Shown one piece after another: positions 34,614 to 47,500 of a stretch of DNA of 64,000 nt. This stretch comes from Phorcus lineatus. Taxonomy: Eukaryota > Mollusca > Gastropoda > Trochida > Trochidae. Every line of letters begins with the position of its first letter. Within the stretch, counting starts at the first letter, position 1. The DNA is taken from positions 43,789,402 to 43,853,401 of the forward strand of contig OV121086.1 of the NCBI GenBank assembly GCA_921293015.1, read 5' to 3'. The position numbers and the translations under genes were made by a program. The notes beneath the pieces were generated by a model. That model did not search any database and was not told the origin of the DNA. It saw only the letters and a list, made by a program, of their open reading frames with translations.

Positions 34614-34615
34614 TA
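34614..34615. repeat. TA target-site duplication, right
   Basis: TA followed by CATAGGTCTCGCG, monomer position 1 onward; pairs with 26781-26782. Confidence 0.75.
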
Positions 34616-35076
34616 CATAGGTCTCGCGCCCAATTTTGACGCCTTTGATTTTCAAGCGTCGAGGGTTATGCCCCTTTGAAAATGGCGATTACGTCAAAAT
34701 AAAGCAATTTCGACGAAATCTTTTTCCTTAGATATGACCTTTGGTTGACCGCAGTAGTCAAAAGAGCATATACATAGGTCTCGCGCCCAATTTTGACGCC
34801 TTTGATTTTCAAGCATCGAGGGTTATGCCCCTTTAAAAATGGCGATTACGTCAAAATAAAGCAATTTCGACGAAATCTTTTTCCTTAGATATGACCTTTG
34901 GTTGACCGCAGTAGTCAAAAGAGCATATACATAGGTCTCGCGCCCAATTTTGACGCCTTTGATTTTCAAGCGTCGAGGGTTATGCCCCTTTGAAAATGGC
35001 GATTACATCAAAATAAAGCAATTTCGACGAAATCTTTTTCCTTAGATATGACCTTTGGTTGACCGCAGTAGTCAAA

Positions 35077-36420
35077 AGAGCATATACATAGGTCTCGCGC
35101 CCAATTTTGACGCCTTTGATTTTCAAGCATCGAGGGTTATGCCCCTTTGAAAATGGCGATTACGTCAAAATAAAGCAATTTCGACGAAATCTTTTTCCTT
35201 AGATATGACCTTTGGTTGACCGCAGTAGTCAAAAGAGCATATTACATAGGTCTTGCGCCCAATTTTGACGCCTTTGATTTTCAAGCGTCGAGGGTTATGC
35301 CCCTTTGAAAATGGCGATTACGTCAAAATAAAGCAATTTCGACGAAATCTTTTTCCTTAGATATGACCTTTGGTTGACCGCAGTAGTCAAAAGAGCATAT
35401 ACATAGGTCTCGCGCCCAATTTTGACGCCTTTGATTTTCAAGCGTTGAGGGTTATGCCCCTTTGAAAATGGTGATTACGTCAATATAAAGCAATTTCGAC
35501 GAAATCTTTTTCCTTAGATATGACCTTTGGTTGACCGCAGTAGTCAAAAGAGCATATACATAGGTCTCGCGCCCAATTTTGACGCCTTTGATTTTCAAGC
35601 GTTGAGGGTTATGCCCCTTTGAAAATGGCGATTACGTCAAAATAAAGCAATTTCGACGAAATCTTTTTCCTTAGATATGACCTTTGGTTGACCGCAGTAG
35701 TCAAAAGAGCATATACATAGGTCTCGCGCCCAATTTTGACGCCTTTGATTTTCAAGCGTCGAGGGTTATGCCCCTTTGAAAATGGCGATTACGTCAAAAT
35801 AAAGCAATTTCGACGAAATCTTTTTCCTTAGATATGACCTTTGGTTGACCGCAGTAGTCAAAAGAGCATATACATAGGTCTCGTGCCCAATTTTGACGCC
35901 TTTGATTTTCAAGCGTCGAGGGTTATGCCCCTTTGAAAATGGCGATTACGTCAAAATAAAGCAATTTCGACGAAATCTTTTTCCTTAGATATGACATTTG
36001 GTTGACCGCAGTAGTCAAAAGAGCATATACATAGGTCTCGCGCCCAATTTTAACGCCTTTGATTTTCAAGCGTCGAGGGTTATGCCCCTTTGAAAATGGC
36101 GATTACGTCAAAATAAAGCAATTTCGACGAAATCTTTTTCCTTAGATATGACCTTTGGTTGACCGCAGTAGTCAAAAGAGCATATACATAGGTCTCGCGC
36201 CCAATTTTGACGCCTTTGATTTTCAAGCGTCGAGGGTTATACCCCTTTGAAAATGGCGATTACGTCAAAATAAAGCAATTTCGACGAAATCTTTTTCCTT
36301 AGATATGACCTTTGGTTGACCGCAGTAGTCAAAAGAGCATATACATAGGTCTCGCGCCCAATTTTGACGCCTTTGATTTTCAAGCGTCGAGGGTTATGCC
36401 CCTTTGAAAATGGCGATTAC
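35077..36420 (+). repeat. Satellite block duplicated 24 monomers downstream
   Basis: A distinctive run of variants is repeated in the same order at about 38845-40188. It includes the extra-T ATTACATAGG with CTTGCGCC, GCGTTGAGG, GGTGATTACGTCAATATAAA, CTCGTGCCC, TTTTAACGCC and GGGTTATACCCC. Offset is 3768 bp (24 x 157), plus one for the inserted base. Confidence 0.85.
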
Positions 36421-37363
36421 GTTAAAATAAAGCAATTTCGACGAAATCTTTTTCCTTAGATATGACCTTTGGTTGACCGCAGTAGTCAAAAGAGCATATA
36501 CATAGGTCTCGCGCCCAATTTTGACGCCTTTGATTTTCAAGCGTCGAGGGTTATGCCCCTTTGAAAATGGCGATTACGTCAAAATAAAGCAATTTCGACG
36601 AAATCTTTTTCCTTAGATATGACCTTTGGTTGACCGCAGTAGTCAAAAGAGCATATACATAGGTCTCGTGCCCAATTTTGACGCCTTTGATTTTCAAGCG
36701 TCGAGGGTTATGCCCCTTTGAAAATGGCGATTACGTCAAAATAAAGCAATTTCGACGAAATCTTTTTCCTTAGATATGACCTTTGGTTGACCGCAGTAGT
36801 CAAAAGAGCATATACATAGGTCTCGCGCCCAATTTTAACGCCTTTGATTTTCAAGCGTCGAGGGTTATGCCCCTTTGAAAATGGCGATTACGTCAAAATA
36901 AAGCAATTTCGACGAAATCTTTTTCCTTAGATATGACCTTTGGATGACCGCAGTAGTCAAAAGAGCATATACATAGGTCTCGCGCCCAATTTTGACGCCT
37001 TTGATTTTCAAGCGTCGAGGGTTATGCCCCTTTGAAAATGGCGATTACGTCAAAATAAAGCAATTTCGACGAAATCTTTTTCCTTAGATATGACCTTTGG
37101 TTGACCGCAGTAGTCAAAAGAGCATATACATAGGTCTCGCGCCCAATTTTGACGCCTTTGATTTTCAAGCGTCGAGGGTTATGCCCCTTTGAAAATGGCG
37201 ATTACGTCAAAATAAAGCAATTTCGACGAAATCTTTTTCCTTAGATATGACCTTTGGTTGACCGCAGTAGTCAAAAGAGCATATACATAGGTCTCGCGCC
37301 CAATTTTGACGCCTTTGATTTTCAAGCATCGAGGGTTATGCCCCTTTGAAAATGGCGATTACG

Positions 37364-38520
37364 TCAAAATAAAGCAATTTCGACGAAATCTTTTTCCTTA
37401 GATATGACCTTTGGTTGACCGCAGTAGTCAAAAGAGCATATACATAGGTCTCGCGCCCAATTTTGACGCCTTTGATTTTCAAGCGTCGAGGGTTGTGCCC
37501 CTTTGAAAATGGCGATTACGTCAAAATAAAGCAATTTCGACGAAATCTTTTTCCTTAGATATGACCTTTGGTTGACCGCAGTAGTCAAAAGAACATATAC
37601 ATAGGTCTCGCGCCCAATTTTGACGCCTTTGATTTTCAAGCGTCGAGGGTTATGCCCCTTTGAAAATGGCGATTACGTCAAAATAAAGCAATTTCGACGA
37701 AATCTTTTTCCTTAGATATGACCTTTGGATGACCGCAGTAGTCAAAAGAGCATATACATAGGTCTCGCGCCCAATTTTGACGCCTTTGATTTTCAAGCGT
37801 CGAGGGTTATGCCCCTTTGAAAATGGCGATTACGTCAAAATAAAGCAATTTCGACGAAATCTTTTTCCTTAGATATGACATTTGGTTGACCGCAGTAGTC
37901 AAAAGAGCATATACATAGGTCTCGCGCCCAATTTTGACGCCTTTGATTTTCAAGCGTCGAGGGTTATGCCCCTTTGAAAATGGCGATTACGTCAAAATAA
38001 AGCAATTTCGACGAAATCTTTTTCCTTAGATATGACCTTTGGTTGACCGCAGTAGTCAAAAGAGCATATACATAGGTCTCGCGCCCAATTTTGACGCCTT
38101 TGATTTTCAAGCGTCGAGGGTTATGCCCCTTTGAAAATGGCGATTACGTCAAAATAAAGCAATTTCGACGAAATCTTTTTCCTTAGATATGACCTTTGGT
38201 TGACCGCAGTAGTCAAAAGAGCATATACATAGGTCTCGCGCCCAATTTTGACGCCTTTGATTTTCAAGCGTCGAGGGTTGTGCCCCTTTGAAAATGGCGA
38301 TTACGTCAAAATAAAGCAATTTCGACGAAATCTTTTTCCTTAGATATGACCTTTGGTTGACCGCAGTAGTCAAAAGAACATATACATAGGTCTCGCGCCC
38401 AATTTTGACGCCTTTGATTTTCAAGCGTCGAGGGTTATGCCCCTTTGAAAATGGCGATTACGTCAAAATAAAGCAATTTCGACGAAATCTTTTTCCTTAG
38501 ATATGACCTTTGGATGACCG
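37364..38520 (+). repeat. Five-monomer (785-bp) duplication in the satellite
   Basis: The set GGGTTGTGCCCC, AAGAACATATAC, then TTTGGATGACCGC recurs exactly 785 bp on (for example TTTGGATGACCGC at 37724 and 38509), which is five monomers. Confidence 0.85.
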
Positions 38521-41500
38521 CAGTAGTCAAAAGAGCATATACATAGGTCTCGCGCCCAATTTTGACGCCTTTGATTTTCAAGCGTCGAGGGTTATGCCCC
38601 TTTGAAAATGGCGATTACGTCAAAATAAAGCAATTTCGACGAAATCTTTTTCCTTAGATATGACCTTTGGTTGACCGCAGTAGTCAAAAGAGCATATACA
38701 TAGGTCTCGCGCTCAATTTTGACGCCTTTGATTTTCAAGCGTCGAGGGTTATGCCCCTTTGAAAATGGCGATTACGTCAAAATAAAGCAATTTCGACGAA
38801 ATCTTTTTCCTTAGATATGACCTTTGGTTGACCGCAGTAGTCAAAAGAGCATATACATAGGTCTCGCGCCCAATTTTGACGCCTTTGATTTTCAAGCATC
38901 GAGGGTTATGCCCCTTTGAAAATGGCGATTACGTCAAAATAAAGCAATTTCGACGAAATCTTTTTCCTTAGATATGACCTTTGGTTGACCGCAGTAGTCA
39001 AAAGAGCATATTACATAGGTCTTGCGCCCAATTTTGACGCCTTTGATTTTCAAGCGTCGAGGGTTATGCCCCTTTGAAAATGGCGATTACGTCAAAATAA
39101 AGCAATTTCGACGAAATCTTTTTCCTTAGATATGACCTTTGGTTGACCGCAGTAGTCAAAAGAGCATATACATAGGTCTCGCGCCCAATTTTGACGCCTT
39201 TGATTTTCAAGCGTTGAGGGTTATGCCCCTTTGAAAATGGTGATTACGTCAATATAAAGCAATTTCGACGAAATCTTTTTCCTTAGATATGACCTTTGGT
39301 TGACCGCAGTAGTCAAAAGAGCATATACATAGGTCTCGCGCCCAATTTTGACGCCTTTGATTTTCAAGCGATGAGGGTTATGCCCCTTTGAAAATGGCGA
39401 TTACGTCAAAATAAAGCAATTTCGACGAAATCTTTTTCCTTAGATATGACCTTTGGTTGACCGCAGTAGTCAAAAGAGCATATACATAGGTCTCGCGCCC
39501 AATTTTGACGCCTTTGATTTTCAAGCGTCGAGGGTTATGCCCCTTTGAAAATGGCGATTACGTCAAAATAAAGCAATTTCGACGAAATCTTTTTCCTTAG
39601 ATATGACCTTTGGTTGACCGCAGTAGTCAAAAGAGCATATACATAGGTCTCGTGCCCAATTTTGACGCCTTTGATTTTCAAGCGTCGAGGGTTATGCCCC
39701 TTTGAAAATGGCGATTACGTCAAAATAAAGCAATTTCGACGAAATCTTTTTCCTTAGATATGACCTTTGGTTGACCGCAATAGTCAAAAGAGCATATACA
39801 TAGGTCTCGCGCCCAATTTTAACGCCTTTGATTTTCAAGCGTCGAGGGTTATGCCCCTTTGAAAATGGCGATTACGTCAAAATAAAGCAATTTCGACGAA
39901 ATCTTTTTCCTTAGATATGACCTTTGGTTGACCGCAGTAGTCAAAAGAGCATATACATAGGTCTCGCGCCCAATTTTGACGCCTTTGATTTTCAAGCGTC
40001 GAGGGTTATACCCCTTTGAAAATGGCGATTACGTCAAAATAAAGCAATTTCGACGAAATCTTTTTCCTTAGATATGACCTTTGGTTGACCGCAGTAGTCA
40101 AAAGAGCATATACATAGGTCTCGCGCCCAATTTTGACGCCTTTGATTTTCAAGCGTCGAGGGTTATGCCCCTTTGAAAATGGCGATTACGTCAAAATAAA
40201 GCAATTTCGACGAAATCTTTTTCCTTAGATATGACCTTTGGTTGACCGCAGTAGTCAAAAGAGCATATACATAGGTCTCGCGCCCAATTTTGACGCCTTT
40301 GATTTTCAAGCGTCGAGGGTTATGCCCCTTTGAAAATGGCGATTACGTCAAAATAAAGCAATTTCGACGAAATCTTTTTCCTTAGATATGACCTTTGGTT
40401 GACCGCAGTAGTCAAAAGAGCATATACATAGGTCTCGCGCCCAATTTTGACGCCTTTGATTTTCAAGCGTCGAGGGTTATGCCCCTTTGAAAATGGCGAT
40501 TACGTCAAAATAAAGCAATTTTGACGAAATCTTTTTCCTTAGATATGACCTTTGGTTGACCGCAGTAGTCAAAAGAGCATATACATAGGTCTCGCGCCCA
40601 ATTTTGACGCCTTTGATTTTCAAGCGTCGAGGGTTGTGCCCCTTTGAAAATGGCGATTACGTCAAAATAAAGCAATTTCGACGAAATCTTTTTCCTTAGA
40701 TATGACCTTTGGTTGACCGCAGTAGTCAAAAGAACATATACATAGGTCTCGCGCCCAATTTTGACGCCTTTGATTTTCAAGCGTCGAGGGTTATGCCCCT
40801 TTGAAAATGGCGATTACGTCAAAATAAAGCAATTTCGACGAAATCTTTTTCCTTAGATATGACCTTTGGTTGACCGCAGTAGTCAAAAGAGCATATACAT
40901 AGGTCTCGCGCCCAATTTTGACGCCTTTGATTTTCAAGCGTCGAGGGTTATGCCCCTTTGAAAATGGCGATTACGTCAAAATAAAGCAATTTCGACGAAA
41001 TCTTTTTCCTTAGATATGACCTTTGGTTGACCGCAGTAGTCAAAAGAGCATATACATAGGTCTCGCGCTCAATTTTGACGCCTTTGATTTTCAAGCGTCG
41101 AGGGTTATGCCCCTTTGAAAATGGCGATTACGTCAAAATAAAGCAATTTCGACGAAATCTTTTTCCTTAGATATGACCTTTGGTTGACCGCAGTAGTCAA
41201 AAGAGCATATACATAGGTCTCGCGCCCAATTTTGACGCCTTTGATTTTCAAGCGTCGAGGGTTATGCCCCTTTGAAAATGGCGATTACGTCAAAATAAAG
41301 CAATTTCGACGAAATCTTTTTCCTTAGATATGACCTTTGGTTGACCGCAGTAGTCAAAAGAGCATATACATAGGTCTCGTGCCCAATTTTGACGCCTTTG
41401 ATTTTCAAGCGTCGAGGGTTATGCCCCTTTGAAAATGGCGATTACGTCAAAATAAAGCAATTTCGACGAAATCTTTTTCCTTAGATATGACCTTTGGTTG

Positions 41501-44500
41501 ACCGCAGTAGTCAAAAGAGCATATACATAGGTCTCGCGCCCAATTTTGACGCCTTTGATTTTCAAGCGTCGAGGGTTATGCCCCTTTGAAAATGGCGATT
41601 ACGTCAAAATAAAGCAATTTCGACGAAATCTTTTTCCTTAGATATGACCTTTGGTTGACCGTAGTAGTCAAAAGAGCATATACATAGGTCTCGCGCTCAA
41701 TTTTGACGCCTTTGATTTTCAAGCGTCGAGGGTTATGCCCCTTTGAAAATGGCGATTACGTCAAAATAAAGCAATTTCGACGAAATCTTTTTCCTTAGAT
41801 ATGACCTTTGGTTGACCGCAGTAGTCAAAAGAGCATATACATAGGTCTCGCGCCCAATTTTGACGCCTTTGATTTTCAAGCGTCGAGGGTTATGCCCCTT
41901 TGAAAATGGCGATTACGTCAAAATAAAGCAATTTCGACGAAATCTTTTTCCTTAGATATGACCTTTGGTTGACCGCAGTAGTCAAAAGAGCATATACATA
42001 GGTCTCGTGCCCAATTTTGACGCCTTTGATTTTCAAGCGTCGAGGGTTATGCCCCTTTGAAAATGGCGATTACGTCAAAATAAAGCAATTTCGACGAAAT
42101 CTTTTTCCTTAGATATGACCTTTGGTTGACCGCAGTAGTCAAAAGAGCATATACATAGGTCTCGCGCCCAATTTTGACGCCTTTGATTTTCAAGCGTCGA
42201 GGGTTATGCCCCTTTGAAAATGGCGATTACGTCAAAATAAAGCAATTTCGACGAAATCTTTTTCCTTAGATATGACCTTTGGTTGACCGCAGTAGTCAAA
42301 AGAGCATATACATAGGTCTCGTGCCCAATTTTGACGCCTTTGATTTTCAAGCGTCGAGGGTTATGCCCCTTTGAAAATGGCGATTACGTCAAAATAAAGC
42401 AATTTCGACGAAATCTTTTTCCTTAGATATGACCTTTGGTTGTCCGCAGTAGTCAAAAGAGCATATACATAGGTCTCGCGCCCAATTTTGACGCCTTTGA
42501 TTTTCAAGCGTCGAGGGTTATGCCCCTTTGAAAATGGCGATTACGTCAAAATAAAGCAATTTCGACGAAATCTTTTTCCTTAGATATGACATTTGGTTGA
42601 CCGCAGTAGTCAAAAGAGCATATACATAGGTCTCGCGCTCAATTTTGACGCCTTTGATTTTCAAGCGTCGAGGGTTATGCCCCTTTGAAAATGGCGATTA
42701 CGTCAAAATAAAGCAATTTCGACGAAATCTTTTTCCTTAGATATGACCTTTGGTTGTCCGCAGTAGTCAAAAGAGCATATACATAGGTCTCGCGCCCAAT
42801 TTTGACGCCTTTGATTTTCAAGCGTCGAGGGTTATGCCCCTTTGAAAATGGCGATTACGTCAAAATAAAGCAATTTCGACGAAATCTTTTTCCTTAGATA
42901 TGACATTTGGTTGACCGCAGTAGTCAAAAGAGCATATACATAGGTCTCGCGCTCAATTTTGACGCCTTTGATTTTCAAGCGTCGAGGGTTATGCCCCTTT
43001 GAAAATGGCGATTACGTCAAAATAAAGCAATTTCGACGAAATCTTTTTCCTTAGATATGACATTTGGTTGACCGCAGTAGTCAAAAGAGCATATACATAG
43101 GTCTCGCGCCCAATTTTGACGCCTTTGATTTTCAAGCGTCGAGGGTTATGCCCCTTTGAAAATGGCGATTACGTCAAAATAAAGCAATTTCGACGAAATC
43201 TTTTTCCTTAGATATGACATTTGGTTGACCGCAGTAGTCAAAAGAGCATATACATAGGTCTCGCGCCCAATTTTGACGCCTTTGATTTTCAAGCGTCGAG
43301 GGTTATGCCCCTTTGAAAATGGCGATTACGTCAAAATAAAGCAATTTCGACGAAATCTTTTTCCTTAGATATGACCTTTGGTTGTCCGCAGTAGTCAAAA
43401 GAGCATATACATAGGTCTCGCGCCCAATTTTGACGCCTTTGATTTTCAAGCGTCGAGGGTTATGCCCCTTTGAAAATGGCGATTACGTCAAAATAAAGCA
43501 ATTTCGACGAAATCTTTTTCCTTAGATATGACATTTGGTTGACCGCAGTAGTCAAAAGAGCATATACATAGGTCTCGCGCCCAATTTTGACGCCTTTGAT
43601 TTTCAAGCGTCGAGGGTTATGCCCCTTTGAAAATGGCGATTATGTCAAAATAAAGCAATTTCGACGAAATCTTTTTCCTTAGATATGACCTTTGGTTGAC
43701 CGCAGTAGTCAAAAGAGCATATACATAGGTCTCGCGCCCAATTTTGACGCCTTTGATTTTCAAGCGTCGAGGGTTATGCCCCTTTGAAAATGGCGATTAC
43801 GTCAAAATAAAGCAATTTCGACGAAATCTTTTTCCTTAGATATGACCTTTGGTTGACCGCAGTAGTCAAAAGAGCATATACATAGGTCTCGCGCCCAATT
43901 TTGACGCCTTTGATTTTCAAGCGTCGAGGGTTATGCCCCTTTGAAAATGGCGATTACGTCAAAATAAAGCAATTTCGACGAAATCTTTTTCCTTAGATAT
44001 GACCTTTGGTTGACCGCAGTAGTCAAAAGAGCATATACATAGGTCTCGCGCCCAATTTTGACGCCTTTGATTTTCAAGCGTCGAGGGTTATGCCCCTTTG
44101 AAAATGGCGATTACGTCAAAATAAAGCAATTTCGACGAAATCTTTTTCCTTAGATATGACATTTGGTTGTCCGCAGTAGTCAAAAGAGCATATACATAGG
44201 TCTCGCGCCCAATTTTGACGCCTTTGATTTTCAAGCGTCGAGGGTTATGCCCCTTTGAAAATGGCGATTACGTCAAAATAAAGCAATTTCGACGAAATCT
44301 TTTTCCTTAGATATGACCTTTGGTTGTCCGCAGTAGTCAAAAGAGCATATACATAGGTCTCGCGCCCAATTTTGACGCCTTTGATTTTCAAGCGTCGAGG
44401 GTTATGCCCCTTTGAAAATGGCGATTATGTCAAAATAAAGCAATTTCGACGAAATCTTTTTCCTTAGATATGACCTTTGGTTGACCGCAGTAGTCAAAAG

Positions 44501-47500
44501 AGCATATACATAGGTCTCGTGCCCAATTTTGACGCCTTTGATTTTCAAGCGTCGAGGGTTATGCCCCTTTGAAAATGGCGATTACGTCAAAATAAAGCAA
44601 TTTCGACGAAATCTTTTTCCTTAGATATGACCTTTGGTTGACCGCAGTAGTCAAAAGAGCATATACATAGGTCTCGCGCCCAATTTTAACGCCTTTGATT
44701 TTCAAGCGTCGAGGGTTATGCCCCTTTGAAAATGGCGATTACGTCAAAATAAAGCAATTTCGACGAAATCTTTTTCCTTAGATATGACCTTTGGTTGACC
44801 GCAGTAGTCAAAAGAGCATATACATAGGTCTCGCGCCCAATTTTGACGCCTTTGATTTTCAAGCGTCGAGGGTTATGCCCCTTTGAAAATGGCGATTACG
44901 TCAAAATAAAGCAATTTCGACGAAATCTTTTTCCTTAGATATGACCTTTGGTTGTCCGCAGTAGTCAAAAGAGCATATACATACGTCTCGCGCCCAATTT
45001 TGACGCCTTTGATTTTCAAGCGTCGAGGGTTATGCCCCTTTGAAAATGGCGATTACGTCAAAATAAAGCAATTTCGACGAAATCTTTTTCCTTAGATATG
45101 ACCTTTGGTTGTCCGCAGTAGTCAAAAGAGCATATACATAGGTCTCGCGCTCAATTTTGACGCCTTTGATTTTCAAGCGTCGAGGGTTATGCCCCTTTGA
45201 AAATGGCGATTACGTCAAAATAAAGCAATTTCGACGAAATCTTTTTCCTTAGATATGACCTTTGGTTGACCGCAGTAGTCAAAAGAGCATATACATACGT
45301 CTCGCGCCCAATTTTGACGCCTTTGATTTTCAAGCGTCGAGGGTTATGCCCCTTTGAAAATGGCGATTACGTCAAAATAAAGCAATTTCGACGAAATCTT
45401 TTTCCTTAGATATGACATTTGGTTGACCGCAGTAGTCAAAAGAGCATATACATAGGTCTCGTGCCCAATTTTGACGCCTTTGATTTTCAAGCGTCGAGGG
45501 TTATGCCCCTTTGAAAATGGCGATTACGTCAAAATAAAGCAATTTCGACGAAATCTTTTTCCTTAGATATGACCTTTGGTTGACCGCAGTAGTCAAAAGA
45601 GCATATACATAGGTCTCGCGCCCAATTTTAACGCCTTTGATTTTCAAGCGTCGAGGGTTATGCCCCTTTGAAAATGGCGATTACGTCAAAATAAAGCAAT
45701 TTCGACGAAATCATTTTCCTTAGATATGACCTTTGGTTGACCGCAGTAGTCAAAAGAGCATATACATAGGTCTCGCGCCCAATTTTGACGCCTTTGATTT
45801 TCAAGCGTCGAGGGTTATGCCCCTTTGAAAATGGCGATTACGTCAAAATAAAGCAATTTCGACGAAATCTTTTTCCTTAGATATGACATTTGGTTGACCG
45901 CAGTAGTCAAAAGAGCATATACATAGGTCTCGCGCCCAATTTTGACGCCTTTGATTTTCAAGCGTCGAGGGTTGTGCCCCTTTGAAAATGGCGATTACGT
46001 CAAAATAAAGCAATTTCGACGAAATCTTTTTCCTTAGATATGACCTTTGGTTGACCGCAGTAGTCAAAAGAACATATACATAGGTCTCGCGCCCAATTTT
46101 GACGCCTTTGATTTTCAAGCGTCGAGGGTTATGCCCCTTTGAAAATGGCGATTACGTCAAAATAAAGCAATTTCGACGAAATCTTTTTCCTTAGATATGA
46201 CCTTTGGTTGACCGCAGTAGTCAAAAGAGCATATACATAGGTCTCGCGCTCAATTTTGACGCCTTTGATTTTCAAGCGTCGAGGGTTATGCCCCTTTGAA
46301 AATGGCGATTACGTCAAAATAAAGCAATTTCGACGAAATCTTTTTCCTTAGATATGACCTTTGGTTGACCGCAGTAGTCAAAAGAGCATATACATACGTC
46401 TCGCGCCCAATTTTGACGCCTTTGATTTTCAAGCGTCGAGGGTTATGCCCCTTTGAAAATGGCGATTACGTCAAAATAAAGCAATTTCGACGAAATCTTT
46501 TTCCTTAGATATGACCTTTGGTTGACCGCAGTAGTCAAAAGAGCATATACATAGGTCTCGCGCCCAATTTTGACGCCTTTGATTTTCAAGCGTCGAGGGT
46601 TATGCCCCTTTGAAAATGGCGATTACGTCAAAATAAAGCAATTTCGACGAAATCTTTTTCCTTAGATATGACCTTTGGTTGACCGCAATAGTCAAAAGAG
46701 CATATACATAGGTCTCGCGCCCAATTTTAACGCCTTTGATTTTCAAGCGTCGAGGGTTATGCCCCTTTGAAAATGGCGATTACGTCAAAATAAAGCAATT
46801 TCGACGAAATCTTTTTCCTTAGATATGACCTTTGGTTGACCGCAGTAGTCAAAAGAGCATATACATAGGTCTCGCGCCCAATTTTGACGCCTTTGATTTT
46901 CAAGCGTCGAGGGTTATGCCCCTTTGAAAATGGCGATTACGTCAAAATAAAGCAATTTCGACGAAATCTTTTTCCTTAGATATGACCTTTGGTTGACCGC
47001 AGTAGTCAAAAGAGCATATACATAGGTCTCGCGCCCAATTTTAACGCCTTTGATTTTCAAGCGTCGAGGGTTATGCCCCTTTGAAAATGGCGATTACGTC
47101 AAAATAAAGCAATTTCGACGAAATCTTTTTCCTTAGATATGACCTTTGGTTGACCGCAGTAGTCAAAAGAGCATATACATAGGTCTCGCGCCCAATTTTG
47201 ACGCCTTTGATTTTCAAGCGTCGAGGGTTATGCCCCTTTGAAAATGGCGATTACGTCAAAATAAAGCAATTTCGACGAAATCTTTTTCCTTAGATATGAC
47301 CTTTGGTTGACCGCAGTAGTCAAAAGAGCATATACATAGGTCTCGCGCCCAATTTTGACGCCTTTGATTTTCAAGCGTCGAGGGTTGTGCCCCTTTGAAA
47401 ATGGCGATTACGTCAAAATAAAGCAATTTCGACGAAATCTTTTTCCTTAGATATGACCTTTGGTTGACCGCAGTAGTCAAAAGAACATATACATAGGTCT

